NCBI RefSeq assembly: GCF_900167155.1
Contig: NZ_FUXU01000042.1
Span: 1-38,264, forward strand
Direction of reading: 5' to 3'
Source: Enterovibrio nigricans DSM 22720
Lineage (GTDB): Bacteria > Pseudomonadota > Gammaproteobacteria > Enterobacterales > Vibrionaceae
DNA: 38,264 nt
Part shown: piece by piece, positions 1 to 8,547 of the stretch
How the letters are laid out: the number at the start of each line of letters is the position of its first letter
How positions within the stretch are numbered: the first letter of the stretch is position 1
Position numbers and translations under genes: made by a program
Notes under the pieces: generated by a model
What the model saw: the letters and a program-made list of their open reading frames with translations, nothing else
Database searches by the model: none
What the model was told of the DNA's origin: nothing

Positions 1-80
1 GACTGAGCAACCTTGATGCGTATCGGGTTCGCTCTGCTCATTATCCTTTTTCTCGTGAGGTTTATGATGACCAAAAGTAA
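1..80 (+). CDS. C-terminal end of an upstream gene (partial)
   Basis: An open frame enters the window and stops with TAA at 78-80. The last residues read AYRVRSAHYPFSREVYDDQK. It has no visible start and is too short to identify. Its main value is for the next gene: the frame carries the stretch 13-63, which would otherwise be read as a hydrophobic N-terminal extension of that gene. It probably belongs to the same phage-like transcription unit, since the spacing is overlapping like its neighbours. This is a weak call because only 25 codons are visible. Confidence 0.4.
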   Translation, partial: LSNLDAYRVRSAHYPFSREVYDDQK

Positions 81-498
81 CGTGTTTACCCCACGTGGGT
101 TTAGAAACAACAACCCACTTAACATTGACTACCACCCTGCCAATCAATGGGACGGGCAGACAGGCTTAGAAACCAGCGGCAACCCGCCCCGCTTTGCGAC
201 CTTTTCCTCCATGGAATATGGCGTAAGGGCAGGTACGAAACTGGTGCAAACCTACATGCGCCGTTACGGCCTGAAAACCGTGCACGGCATCATCAACCGC
301 TGGGCACCGGATAGTGAAAACAATACCTATGCCTATGTTGAGCATGTGGCGCATGAGCTGGGTGTCAGCCCTTATGAGCCACTCCGAGAGGCAGACATTC
401 CAACACTGCTTTATCACATGATTAAACATGAGAACGGGCGTTACCTTGACATGGCGATTGTTCGCCAAGGTGCGGCCATGGCGGGGATAGCAGCATGA
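64..498 (+). CDS. Phage peptidoglycan-hydrolase/virion-type protein
   Basis: A protein of about 144 residues with an N-terminal RGFRNNNPLNI block followed by WDGQTG and RFATFSSMEYGVRAG. I recognise this pattern from small phage and prophage proteins usually labelled structural protein or lysozyme-like, which probably open the cell wall during entry or lysis. I chose ATG 64 (or ATG 67) because a ribosome site GTGAGG lies at 55-60. The frame stays open upstream to ATG 13, which would add a hydrophobic stretch (residues FALLIILFLV), but that segment overlaps the end of another open frame. If the longer form is real, the protein is membrane anchored. Its stop overlaps the next start by four bases (ATGA), so the two are translationally coupled. 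The enzymatic activity is inferred, not shown. Confidence 0.6.
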   Translation: MMTKSNVFTPRGFRNNNPLNIDYHPANQWDGQTGLETSGNPPRFATFSSMEYGVRAGTKLVQTYMRRYGLKTVHGIINRWAPDSENNTYAYVEHVAHELGVSPYEPLREADIPTLLYHMIKHENGRYLDMAIVRQGAAMAGIAA

Positions 499-911
499 TA
501 GGACTCATTACCAGCGTGCTTGGCATGGTTGGCGGTTATGTCAAAGACCGCCAAACCATCAGGGCGCGGCAACAGGAGCGGCAAGACAAACTGGAAGAGG
601 CCATCACCACAGCACAAACCCAGCGCATTGCACAAGGGGATACTAACGCGGCAGAGCTTGACCGCCTGAGCATCACCCAGCGGGGTTGGAAAGACGAGTA
701 CTTACTCATACTGACCACCTTGCCAATCATGTTGGCCTTTGTGCCCAGTCTTGCCCCGTACGTGGGCGCAGGATTTAAGGCACTGGCGGACAATGTACCC
801 GAATACTACTGGTATGCGCTGGCCATGATTTATATCGATACTTTTGGCTTTAGGCGCATGCTACGTGTGGCCATTGAGCATTGGTTGGCAAGCAAAACAA
901 AAGGAGTGTAA
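495..911 (+). CDS. Holin-like phage membrane protein
   Basis: A 138-residue protein. The N-terminus (about 1-15) is a short hydrophobic or amphipathic helix. Residues 16-65 are a charged, Gln/Arg/Glu-rich helical stretch that could form a coiled coil. Two hydrophobic segments follow at about 69-92 (LLILTTLPIMLAFVPSLAPYV) and 103-117 (YYWYALAMIYIDTFGF), then a basic tail. This organisation resembles phage holins of the three-membrane-segment type. Its position directly after a wall-active protein fits a lysis or DNA-delivery role. It starts in the ATGA overlap with the preceding gene and ends next to the following start. The function is inferred from topology and context only. Confidence 0.55.
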   Translation: MIGLITSVLGMVGGYVKDRQTIRARQQERQDKLEEAITTAQTQRIAQGDTNAAELDRLSITQRGWKDEYLLILTTLPIMLAFVPSLAPYVGAGFKALADNVPEYYWYALAMIYIDTFGFRRMLRVAIEHWLASKTKGV

Positions 912-1085
912 ATGGCTGAACTGATACAAGAAATGGTGAACTACGGTATTAGCCCGACGTTCTTGGCGATTGCCTTGTTCTTATGGCGCATAGAAAAACG
1001 CATCACCATCATAGAAACACGCGTTGAAACCTTGTTTGACCGAGTTCGACGCAAAATCTCTCCCCATTACGATGACAATGATTAG
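912..1085 (+). CDS. Small phage membrane protein
   Basis: A 57-residue protein. ATG 912 follows the previous stop TAA (909-911) with no gap and has a strong ribosome site AAGGAG at 901-906. Residues 10-25 (YGISPTFLAIALFLWR) form one membrane segment, followed by a helical charged region (RIEKRITIIETRVETLFDRV) that looks like a short coiled coil, and an acidic end DDND. The topology is typical of small phage spanin, holin-accessory or virion membrane proteins. I do not recognise the family. The strong start signal and tight packing argue that it is a real gene. Confidence 0.55.
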   Translation: MAELIQEMVNYGISPTFLAIALFLWRIEKRITIIETRVETLFDRVRRKISPHYDDND

Positions 1086-1099
1086 CAAGGAGTAACACC

Positions 1100-1222
1100 A
1101 TGGCAAAGACAGGATTAAAAGCGAACGGAAAGCTCAAGAAAGGCTACAAGTTCAAGAAAGGCGGCGGCACGGTGAGAGTCTCAACGACCAAGAAGAAAAA
1201 GACACCGCGTAAACGTAAATAA
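1100..1222 (+). CDS. 40-residue Lys/Arg-rich basic protein
   Basis: A very small gene with an excellent ribosome site (AAGGAG at 1087-1092, seven bases before ATG 1100). The 40-residue product contains 14 Lys and 3 Arg and no acidic residue, with clusters KKGYKFKKGGG and KKKKTPRKRK. It is the last gene of the phage-like unit and is followed within ten bases by a hairpin. Such composition suggests nucleic-acid binding or genome condensation in a virion, by analogy with small basic proteins of tailless double-stranded DNA phages. No sequence family is recognised. Confidence 0.55.
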   Translation: MAKTGLKANGKLKKGYKFKKGGGTVRVSTTKKKKTPRKRK

Positions 1223-1227
1223 AAAAT

Positions 1228-1258
1228 GCCAGCCTGCTACAGGCAAGAGCGGGCTGGC
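1228..1258 (+). terminator. Hairpin closing the phage-like unit
   Basis: Inverted repeat GCCAGCCTGCT (1228-1238) and AGCGGGCTGGC (1248-1258), 11 base pairs with one G-T pair and a nine-base loop. It starts six bases after the stop of the basic-protein gene. The following TAATTTA is only weakly U-rich, so it may be a terminator or a 3'-end stabilising hairpin. Confidence 0.55.
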
Positions 1259-1372
1259 TAATTTAGGGAGATAGTTAACGCCTTTATTATTATTGTCTCA
1301 TTATGTCGATATTAAATTTAGTGCATAAATGAGTTTTTTACAAATGAATGTTATTGGCTGTATAGATTAGAT

Positions 1373-1402
1373 AAAAAGGCCGCTCAATTTGAGCGGCTTT
1401 TT
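1373..1402 (+). terminator. Bidirectional intrinsic terminator
   Basis: Stem GCCGCTC (1379-1385) and GAGCGGC (1391-1397) with loop AATTT, preceded by AAAAA and followed by TTTTT. It can act on both strands. It lies between the phage-like unit and the leftward efflux operon and insulates them from each other. The rest of 1259-1484 holds nothing else I recognise; I saw no integrase gene and no obvious attachment-site repeat. Confidence 0.8.
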
Positions 1403-1484
1403 CATGTTTTAAGTGGTCACGTGGTCGATATGTGGAAGTGTCGGTTTATTTATCTAAAAAATACAATGAGTTATGCCTTATTGT

Positions 1485-1504
1485 AAAACCTCGAAAGAGG
1501 CCTT
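1485..1504 (-). terminator. Probable terminator of the vexRAB operon
   Basis: On the minus strand, 17 bases after the vexB stop, the sequence AAGGCCTC-TTTC-GAGGTTTT can form a stem of about eight pairs (two of them G-T), with the U run inside the right arm. It is weaker than the other terminators here, and the bidirectional hairpin at 1379-1397 is a likely back-up. Confidence 0.45.
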
Positions 1505-1521
1505 TTGGTCGAGACGTAGGA

Positions 1522-4500
1522 TCAGTGGGCCGGTTTATCCAAAGCCGCAATCTCTTGGTCTTCTTCAAATTCCGGTAGCGGTTCATGTTTGCTGGCCAGA
1601 TAGGTGTAAATGACTGGCAGTACAAACAACGTGAACAAAGTACCGATTGCCAAGCCCGCAACGATAACAATACCGATACTGAATCGCTGAGCCGCACCCG
1701 CACCAGTGGCGTACATCAATGGGATAAGACCTGCGATCATTGCTGCTGTTGTCATCAGGATAGGACGTAAACGCACCTTTGCTGCTTCCGTGACGGCCTC
1801 CATCTTAGACATGCCGCGTAGGAGTTGTTCTTCCTTCGCCACTTCACAGATAAGGATACCGTGCTTGGTGATCAAACCAATCAAGGTGATCAGACCGACT
1901 TGAGAGTAAATGTTCATCGTTGCTGCACCGGAAGCCAACGCAATCAAGGCACCACAAATAGCCAGAGGAACCGAAACCAAAATCACGAGTGGGTCACGCA
2001 GAGATTCGAACTGGATAGCCAGAACAAGGAAGATTACCGCCAGTGCCAACATGAAAGTACCGACCAGAGCACTACCTTCCGTCACGAATTGACGCGACTC
2101 ACCCAAGTAGTCATGTTGGTAGCCCGTTGGGAGCTTCTCTTTGGCGACATTTTCAAACCAAGCAATGGCATCGCTCATTGGCATGCCTGCTGCTGCAACG
2201 CTGATAGTGGCTGAATTTAGCTGGTTGAGGTGTGGCAGTGCTCGAGGCTCAGCAATAACATCAATTGTTACCAGAGAACCCAGAGGAATGGCATCCCCAT
2301 TAGCAGCACGCACGTAGTAGCCCTCAATTGATTCAGGGTTCATACGGTATTTACGTTCTACCTGTGGGATCACTTCATATGAGCGGCCATCAAGATCGAT
2401 ACGGTTTACGTAACCATCTGCCATCATGGTACCCAAGGTGATACCGATGTCCTGCATGGTCACACCGTATGCGCCAGCTTTGTCCTTATCGATGTTGATT
2501 TTCATCGTGGCTGAGTCGAAGTTTAAATCCATGTCTGAATAAACAAACTGAGGATTGCTCTTCACTTCTGCCAGCACATCGGAGGCAACTTGGAACAGAC
2601 TTTCGAAGTTGTTTGGCGTGGTGATCACGAACTGAATTGGCAAACCTGATGAAGCTCCTGGAAGCTCTGGCATTTGGAACGTTGTTACTGCCATGCCAGG
2701 AATGTCTTTCACTTCTTCTGCCATGCGGGCAACAACGTCAGCCTGACTCGCTTCACGCTCACTCCATGGAACCAGCGATGCAATACCAAATGCTTGATTA
2801 GACTTTGGTACACCCGAGAAGATTTGTGAAAAAGCCACTTCTGGCTGTTCGCCAAGCTTTTTGTTCACCTCATCCATGGTGTTTTCGATGTAATCGAGGT
2901 TGGCTGTCGAAGGTGCCGTACCCATCATCACCAGCACACCTTTATCTTCTGCCGGTGCCAGTTCACTCGGGATGAGCTTGAACAGCATTGGTAGGCTAAG
3001 GAATATAATGACCGCGAAGGTAATAACCACTGGGCGCATACTCATGATAGTACCCAGCATCTTGGCGTAACGCTCAGTCATTCCATCAAGGAAGTGGTGA
3101 ACTTTTGATTCGAACTTGCTTGGTTTCTCATTGGCTTTAAGCATCTTCGAACACATCATTGGAGACAGTGTCAGTGCAATAATACCTGAGACGAACACGG
3201 CACCTGCCAGTGTTAATGCAAATTCTTTAAACAAGGAACCTGTAATCCCCCCCATCAATGCGATTGGGGCATATACCGCGGCCAGTGTCAGCGTCATTGA
3301 AATAACCGGCACAGCAATTTCGCGAGTACCGATAATTGCAGCACGGAAAGGTGGCTCCCCAAGTTTTATATGACGGTCAACGTTCTCCAAAACAACAATT
3401 GCGTCATCGACCACAAGACCGATGGCCAGTACCATTGCTAATAGTGTCATCAGGTTCAGCGAGAAGCCAAACAACTCCATCATCATGGCTACGCCGATCA
3501 ACGATAGTGGGATGGTGATGATTGGAATCAATACTGCGCGGAATGAACCCAAGAACAGTGTGATAACAACAAGTACGATCAACGCGGCTTCAATGATGGT
3601 TTTCACAACTTCATGGATGGATTCATTGATAGCTACCGTGGAGTCATACATCACCTTCATGGTGATGTTTTCCGGCATATTGCTTTCTAGCTCAGGCAAT
3701 TTCTCCAGAATGTCGGCTGCAATATTAATGGGGTTGGCCGTCGGAGCCGCATTTATTGCTGCCACAACTGCTTCAGAGCCGTTTGCGGTGGCACGGTATA
3801 CGTCGTGGCTTTTTTCAAGCGACACAGAGGCAATATCACCCAAGCGAATCACCTGACCCTCTTGCGTAGCTACAACCAGGCGTTTCAGCTCATCGGTATC
3901 TGAAACCTGTGTGTCTGCTGCACCGTTGTAAACCATGTAAGTGCCAACGGCTTGACCCGTCGCTGATTGGAAGTTGTTGGCATTCAACACACCCATGACG
4001 TCTGTTGCTGTCAGGTTAAACGCCGCCATTTTTGCTGGGTCCAGCCATACACGAAGTGCGTATTTCAAGCCACCGTACAAGTCGATGCTGGCAACGCCAT
4101 TTACGGTAAATAGCTGAGGTTTAGTCACACGTTCCAAGTAGTCAGTGATCTGGCTTGAATCCAGGTCTTTTGACGTAAAACCAATGTACATGACAGCGGT
4201 TGTTGAACCTGTCGACATAGACACAGACGGATCTTCTGATTCACTCGGCAACTGTGCACGCACCGAGTTCACCTTGGCAAGAATATCTGCCAGGGCCGCA
4301 TTCGGGTCGGTGTTGAGCTTCATGTAAGCCGTAATGGTAGATCTACCCAATACGGACTCGGAGGTCATGAAATCAATGTTGTCCGCTTGCGCCACAGCTT
4401 GCTCTAGAGGCGTGGTAATAAACCCCTGAATAAGGTCGGCACTCGCTCCGTAGTAACCCGTACTGATGGTGACTACAGTATTGGTCATGTCTGGGTATTC

Positions 4501-4605
4501 GCGCACCTGCATTTTAAACATCGATTGCAGGCCAAGCAGGGCGATCAGAAAACTGATGGATATCGCCAATACTGGTCGCTTTATAAATATATCGGTAAAT
4601 TTCAT
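1522..4605 (-). CDS. vexB: RND multidrug efflux permease (VexB-like)
   Basis: A 1027-residue inner-membrane proton-driven pump of the HAE-1 RND family, which binds drugs, bile salts or detergents in the periplasm and membrane and passes them to an outer-membrane channel of the TolC type. The N-terminus MKFTDIFIKRPVLAISISFL is the usual first membrane segment. A large periplasmic loop follows (about 30-330), then segments 2-6, with the paired proton-relay aspartates D400-D401 in LVVDDAIVV. A second periplasmic loop and the second half follow, with the conserved Lys (about residue 914) in LITKHGILICEVA. Length is close to E. coli AcrB (1049). The gene starts nine bases after vexA with a GGGG ribosome site. 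The name follows closest resemblance and the regulator-adaptor-pump order of the V. cholerae vexRAB operon; no outer-membrane gene is present here. Confidence 0.85.
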   Translation of the reverse strand: MKFTDIFIKRPVLAISISFLIALLGLQSMFKMQVREYPDMTNTVVTISTGYYGASADLIQGFITTPLEQAVAQADNIDFMTSESVLGRSTITAYMKLNTDPNAALADILAKVNSVRAQLPSESEDPSVSMSTGSTTAVMYIGFTSKDLDSSQITDYLERVTKPQLFTVNGVASIDLYGGLKYALRVWLDPAKMAAFNLTATDVMGVLNANNFQSATGQAVGTYMVYNGAADTQVSDTDELKRLVVATQEGQVIRLGDIASVSLEKSHDVYRATANGSEAVVAAINAAPTANPINIAADILEKLPELESNMPENITMKVMYDSTVAINESIHEVVKTIIEAALIVLVVITLFLGSFRAVLIPIITIPLSLIGVAMMMELFGFSLNLMTLLAMVLAIGLVVDDAIVVLENVDRHIKLGEPPFRAAIIGTREIAVPVISMTLTLAAVYAPIALMGGITGSLFKEFALTLAGAVFVSGIIALTLSPMMCSKMLKANEKPSKFESKVHHFLDGMTERYAKMLGTIMSMRPVVITFAVIIFLSLPMLFKLIPSELAPAEDKGVLVMMGTAPSTANLDYIENTMDEVNKKLGEQPEVAFSQIFSGVPKSNQAFGIASLVPWSEREASQADVVARMAEEVKDIPGMAVTTFQMPELPGASSGLPIQFVITTPNNFESLFQVASDVLAEVKSNPQFVYSDMDLNFDSATMKINIDKDKAGAYGVTMQDIGITLGTMMADGYVNRIDLDGRSYEVIPQVERKYRMNPESIEGYYVRAANGDAIPLGSLVTIDVIAEPRALPHLNQLNSATISVAAAGMPMSDAIAWFENVAKEKLPTGYQHDYLGESRQFVTEGSALVGTFMLALAVIFLVLAIQFESLRDPLVILVSVPLAICGALIALASGAATMNIYSQVGLITLIGLITKHGILICEVAKEEQLLRGMSKMEAVTEAAKVRLRPILMTTAAMIAGLIPLMYATGAGAAQRFSIGIVIVAGLAIGTLFTLFVLPVIYTYLASKHEPLPEFEEDQEIAALDKPAH

Positions 4606-4614
4606 TGCAACCCC

Positions 4615-5718
4615 TTACAGCTGTGGCAGTTCGGCTGGTGGGTTTAGTGCATCGCTCTCGACCATTCGCACTTTCGATTTGTTACTCAGACGTACTTGAC
4701 CTGATGTAACGACACGGTCGCCTGCGTTCAGGCCTTCCACAACGTGTGCGATGTGACTTTTACGCTCTGCTACCGACACAACCTGCTGCTTCGCTCGGGT
4801 TTCACCTTCTTCGTCTTCATACAGCACGAACACATTATCGCCATACAAGGCAAAATTGATGGCTGTTTGGTCGACTACGATTTGGTCTTCGATGGTCGGC
4901 AGAATGATGTTTGCGCGGGCAAACATCCCAGAGCGAAGCTGACCGTGATTGTTTGGAATATCTGCTTGAACTTGAATCAAACCACTTTGGAAGTTAACTG
5001 CCGGCTCAATAGCACTGATTTTTCCCGAGAAGGGCGTGTTAGGGTAAGCATCGACAGAAATGTCGACTTGCTGGCCAAGTTTGATTTTAGCTATGTCTGT
5101 CTGAGGAACTGTAAAACGAAGACGCATGACGGACGTGTCCTCCAAGCGAACAATTTCATTGCCAGGTTGCAAGTATTCACCAAGGAAAACATTTCGAAGA
5201 CCGACAATGCCGTCAAACGGGGCATCAATGGTGCGGCGCTCTATCGACGCTTTTAAGCTTTCCACATCCGCTTGCAGAGAGCGGAAGTTTGCTTCAGCTT
5301 CATCCAACGCTTCTTTAGAGATAGAACCTTGACGGAAAAGCCCTTGATAGCGCTTAAACTTGGCTTCGGCCGCGGGTAGGCGAGCCTGTGTACTTTTTAG
5401 ATTTGCGACTTCCACTTTGGAGTCGAGTGTAAGGAGCACATCACCATTGCGAACAGTTTGCCCTGATTCGAAATTAATATTGTCTATGATGCCGCTCACT
5501 TGCGTTGTCAGCGTTACACCCTGATTTGGTTCAATAAACCCAATCGCTTCAATCGTGGGTACCCATTGAGTGGTTTCTAAGGTGGTGACTGTCACCGGAA
5601 ATTCCGGCTCTGGCATATTCTTGAACTGTTCAAATTTTGCCATGTTCTCATTTAATTTATAGAGAACAGGTGCTGCCATTGCGGCAACAATGGCGAGCAT
5701 GATTACCCATTTCTTCAT
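4615..5718 (-). CDS. vexA: RND efflux periplasmic adaptor (VexA-like)
   Basis: A 367-residue membrane fusion protein linking the inner-membrane pump to the outer-membrane channel. Residues 1-20 (MKKWVIMLAIVAAMAAPVLY) are a signal or membrane anchor without a lipobox Cys, so the protein is probably anchored by this helix. The lipoyl-like half motifs (VSGIIDNINFESGQTVRNGDVLLTLD and the later APFDGIVGLRNVFLGEYLQPG) flank an alpha-helical hairpin at about 97-147. Beta-barrel and membrane-proximal domains complete the family plan. ATG 5716-5718 overlaps the vexR stop as ATGA, so translation is coupled to the regulator. VexB follows after nine bases. Confidence 0.85.
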   Translation of the reverse strand: MKKWVIMLAIVAAMAAPVLYKLNENMAKFEQFKNMPEPEFPVTVTTLETTQWVPTIEAIGFIEPNQGVTLTTQVSGIIDNINFESGQTVRNGDVLLTLDSKVEVANLKSTQARLPAAEAKFKRYQGLFRQGSISKEALDEAEANFRSLQADVESLKASIERRTIDAPFDGIVGLRNVFLGEYLQPGNEIVRLEDTSVMRLRFTVPQTDIAKIKLGQQVDISVDAYPNTPFSGKISAIEPAVNFQSGLIQVQADIPNNHGQLRSGMFARANIILPTIEDQIVVDQTAINFALYGDNVFVLYEDEEGETRAKQQVVSVAERKSHIAHVVEGLNAGDRVVTSGQVRLSNKSKVRMVESDALNPPAELPQL

Positions 5719-6302
5719 TTAGATAACTCCAATTCTGTATGAAGGCTGATAGCGTCCCAGCAAGCGTTAATAACCGCTTCTAAAGCAGAAGCGTCAAGGT
5801 TTATAACCCCTCGAACCTGTTTGCGAGCTAAACAGATGGCAGGTTCAATGCCGATGCTGGATAGCACATCAGTGCCCAAAGGTTTAAATATTCCGTTCGC
5901 AATGCCGTGTTGAAAAAAGTGATGGATAGGGGAGAAGGCTTCGCGTTCGGTCATTTTTTGTTCGTGTGTGTTCTCATAAGGCAAACTGTCGAACTGTTCG
6001 CGGTTGATGGCGTTGTCATCTCGGCTGATGGTCAACTCCCATGCATTGCGCCAAAACGTATTAAATTGTTCTCTCAGTGGTTGGTCTTCTGAATATCCGG
6101 CCATCATTTTTATTGCGCAATGACCAACGACATGTGTACGCAACTGAGCCAGTAAGTCATTTTTATCCGAGAAGTAGCGATAAATGGTGCCAGCAGCAAC
6201 ACCTGCTTCTTTTGCGACCATCTGCATCGACAGACGATCAAAGCCATGTTTTGCTAACAGCCTTTCGGTTGCTTCCAGTATTTGTGTTTTCTTATCGGAC
6301 AT
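5715..6302 (-). CDS. vexR: TetR-family regulator of the efflux operon
   Basis: A 195-residue regulator with an N-terminal TetR helix-turn-helix (about residues 20-50: FDRLSMQMVAKEAGVAAGTIYRYFSDKNDLL) and a variable ligand-binding C-terminal half. It is the first gene of the operon and overlaps vexA. I chose ATG 6300-6302 (MSDKKTQILEATE). An in-frame TTG at 6312-6314 would add four residues, but the predicted transcript starts near 6326, leaving only about 12 bases of leader for it; neither start has a clear ribosome site. An 18-bp palindrome lies directly upstream, over the promoter, so the protein very likely controls its own operon. In V. cholerae the equivalent VexR is reported to regulate vexRAB. 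Confidence 0.8.
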   Translation of the reverse strand: MSDKKTQILEATERLLAKHGFDRLSMQMVAKEAGVAAGTIYRYFSDKNDLLAQLRTHVVGHCAIKMMAGYSEDQPLREQFNTFWRNAWELTISRDDNAINREQFDSLPYENTHEQKMTEREAFSPIHHFFQHGIANGIFKPLGTDVLSSIGIEPAICLARKQVRGVINLDASALEAVINACWDAISLHTELELSK

Positions 6303-6315
6303 AAAATGCGCCAAG

Positions 6316-6333
6316 TGAATGAACGTTCATTCA
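6316..6333. promoter_or_regulatory. Palindromic operator of vexR
   Basis: TGAATGAACGTTCATTCA is a perfect 18-bp palindrome of the kind bound by TetR/AcrR dimers. It starts immediately downstream of (sharing one base with) the predicted -10 box and covers the predicted transcription start, where a bound regulator would block or modulate initiation. Confidence 0.75.
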
Positions 6334-6360
6334 TTGTATTAATTTTGATACACACATCAA
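6333..6360 (-). promoter_or_regulatory. vexRAB sigma-70 promoter
   Basis: On the minus strand, TTGATG (6355-6360) and TACAAT (6333-6338) are separated by 16 bases. Both are good matches to sigma-70 consensus, and the start would fall inside the 18-bp palindrome. This is the best-supported promoter on this side of rep. Confidence 0.65.
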
Positions 6361-6476
6361 GACAAAACTGTAAAAGATTTGTTCATTTTTTTTGAGTGAG
6401 GAGGTGAAGCGCCTTTCTAAGTTGTTTGGGTATACAATACGAGGGCAAATTGCTGTGATAAGAGAATGAGGACACA

Positions 6477-8495
6477 ATGAAACTGAACCCTGCCCAAAAT
6501 GATGCGGTGCATCATGTATCGGGTCCTTGCTTGGTCTTAGCCGGTGCCGGATCGGGTAAAACGCGGGTAATTACCAATAAAATCGCGTATTTGGTTCAGA
6601 AGTGCGATTACAAAGCTCGGCATATTGCGGCGGTGACCTTTACCAATAAAGCCGCGCGTGAAATGAAAGAAAGGGTGAGTCAAACCTTAAGTCGACAAGA
6701 AGCGCGTGGTTTGATGGTGTCAACATTCCATACGCTCGGCCTGAATATCATTCGCCGAGAATACAAAAGCTTAGGCTTGAAAGCAGGGTTCTCGCTGTTT
6801 GATGATCAAGACCAGATGGCGTTGCTAAAGGAACTTACCGAGGAAGAGCTAGACGGCGACAAAGATTTGCTCAAGCAGTTGTTGCATACCATCTCCAACT
6901 GGAAAAATGACATGCTGACACCGCAGCAGGCACAATCAGTGGCGATGGGGGAGCGTGATCAGTTGTTTGCACATTGCTACACCATGTATCAAAAGCAAAT
7001 GAAGGCCTATAACGCGCTGGACTTTGATGATTTGATCCTGATGCCCGTGATTTTGCTTAAGACCAATCAAGAAGTCCGTGAGCGTTGGCAAAGCAAAATT
7101 CGCTATTTGCTGGTTGATGAATACCAAGACACCAACACCAGCCAATATCAGTTGGTGAAACTGCTGGTGGGTGAGCGTGCGCGTTTTACCGTCGTAGGCG
7201 ATGATGACCAGTCTATCTATAGCTGGCGTGGCGCACAGCCGAAGAACTTGTTGATGTTGAGTCAGGATTTTCCAAGTCTCAAAGTGATCAAACTAGAACA
7301 AAATTACCGCTCAACCAGCCGCATTTTGCGTTCAGCCAATATTCTGATTGCCAATAACCCCCACGTATTTGAGAAAACCTTGTTCTCTGCGTTGCCCGAT
7401 GGCGAAATGCTAAAAGTGCTCAAAGCGAACAATGAAGATCATGAAGCTGAACGGGTAGTCGGTGAAATCATTGCCCATCGCTACATGCATCGCTCGGACT
7501 ACAAAGATTACGCGATTTTGTATCGTGGTAATCATCAGTCTCGTTTGTTCGAAAAAGCGCTGATGCAAAACCGCATCCCGTATAAGATCTCCGGGGGAAC
7601 GTCTTTCTTTGCGCGTGCGGAAATCAAAGACATCATGGCGTACTTACGCTTACTGACAAACCAAGATGATGACAATGCCTTCTTGCGCATTGTAAACACG
7701 CCTCGTCGAGAAATTGGCCCAGTGACACTGGAGAAGCTCGGCACCTACGCCAACATGCGTGGCAAGAGTTTGTTTGCGGCAAGCTTTGAAATGGGCTTAC
7801 AGCAGCATCTTTCGGGGCGAGGGTTGGAATCACTTCAGCGGTTCACACGTTGGGTCGTCGAGTTGTCCGATCAATTTGAGCGTGGTGATGCGGTGGATGC
7901 AGTGCGTTCACTGGTGCGCGACTCGCATTATGAAGATTGGCTGTATGAGACCGCATCAAGCCCGAAAGCAGCGGAAATGCAGATGAAAAATGTCTCCGAT
8001 CTTTATAGCTGGATTGTGGCTGATCTTGAGGGGGACAACTACGACAATGAACCGAAAACGTTGCGAGAAGTGGTTCAGCGTTTGACGCTACGTGACATGA
8101 TGGAGCGGGGCGAAGATAACGATGATGCAGATCAGGTGCAGCTCATGACGTTACACGCCTCTAAAGGCCTAGAGTTTCCATACGTATTCTTAATTGGCAT
8201 GGAAGAAGGCTTATTACCGCATCAATCCAGTATTGATGAAGACAATGTTGAAGAAGAACGTCGACTGGCGTATGTGGGCATCACCCGTGCGCAGCGAGAG
8301 ATGACTTTTACCCTTTGTAAAGAACGTCGACAATATGGCGAGCTCATTAAGCCGTTGCCAAGCCGTTTTCTTGAAGAACTGCCCTACGATGATGTGGAGT
8401 GGGAAGAGAAGAAAAAACCGCAAACACAAGAAGAGCGAATGGCAAAAGGTACCGCAGCTATCGCCAATCTTCGGGCAATGTTGAAGAAAGATTAA
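6477..8495 (+). CDS. rep: ATP-dependent DNA helicase Rep
   Basis: A 672-residue superfamily 1A 3'-to-5' helicase that helps replication forks pass protein roadblocks and takes part in restart. Motifs appear in order: Q-motif LNPAQNDAV near the N-terminus, Walker A AGAGSGKT (22-29), DEYQDTN (motif II), [13 protein letters not shown] (motif III), QNYRST (motif IV), [14 protein letters not shown] (motif V) and YVGITRA (motif VI). Length equals that of E. coli Rep (673), and the absence of the longer UvrD C-terminus supports Rep over UvrD. ATG 6477 has a GAGG site. A possible -10 TATACAAT lies at 6431-6438. It ends at a terminator shared with the convergent cytochrome gene. Confidence 0.93.
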   Translation: MKLNPAQNDAVHHVSGPCLVLAGAGSGKTRVITNKIAYLVQKCDYKARHIAAVTFTNKAAREMKERVSQTLSRQEARGLMVSTFHTLGLNIIRREYKSLGLKAGFSLFDDQDQMALLKELTEEELDGDKDLLKQLLHTISNWKNDMLTPQQAQSVAMGERDQLFAHCYTMYQKQMKAYNALDFDDLILMPVILLKTNQEVRERWQSKIRYLLVDEYQDTNTSQYQLVKLLVGERARFTVVGDDDQSIYSWRGAQPKNLLMLSQDFPSLKVIKLEQNYRSTSRILRSANILIANNPHVFEKTLFSALPDGEMLKVLKANNEDHEAERVVGEIIAHRYMHRSDYKDYAILYRGNHQSRLFEKALMQNRIPYKISGGTSFFARAEIKDIMAYLRLLTNQDDDNAFLRIVNTPRREIGPVTLEKLGTYANMRGKSLFAASFEMGLQQHLSGRGLESLQRFTRWVVELSDQFERGDAVDAVRSLVRDSHYEDWLYETASSPKAAEMQMKNVSDLYSWIVADLEGDNYDNEPKTLREVVQRLTLRDMMERGEDNDDADQVQLMTLHASKGLEFPYVFLIGMEEGLLPHQSSIDEDNVEEERRLAYVGITRAQREMTFTLCKERRQYGELIKPLPSRFLEELPYDDVEWEEKKKPQTQEERMAKGTAAIANLRAMLKKD

Positions 8496-8504
8496 GTAAA
8501 AACG

Positions 8505-8534
8505 AAAAAGCGACCGTATGAGGTCGCTTTTTTT
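8505..8534 (+). terminator. Bidirectional terminator between rep and cytochrome c5
   Basis: GCGACC (8510-8515) and GGTCGC (8522-8527), loop GTATGA, flanked by AAAAA and TTTTTTT, so it can serve both convergent genes. Confidence 0.9.
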
Positions 8535-8547
8535 GTTGTCTCGGTAT

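Noticed and set aside
13-63. N-terminal membrane extension of the first phage protein
   Set aside because: The same bases encode the end of an overlapping upstream frame, and a ribosome site sits directly before ATG 64/67, so the hydrophobic extension is probably a by-product.
1301-1332. dif-like site (TTATG ... TTAAAT ... GTGCATAA) at the phage boundary
   Set aside because: The pieces resemble XerC/XerD arms but are in the wrong order and spacing for a 28-base dif site.
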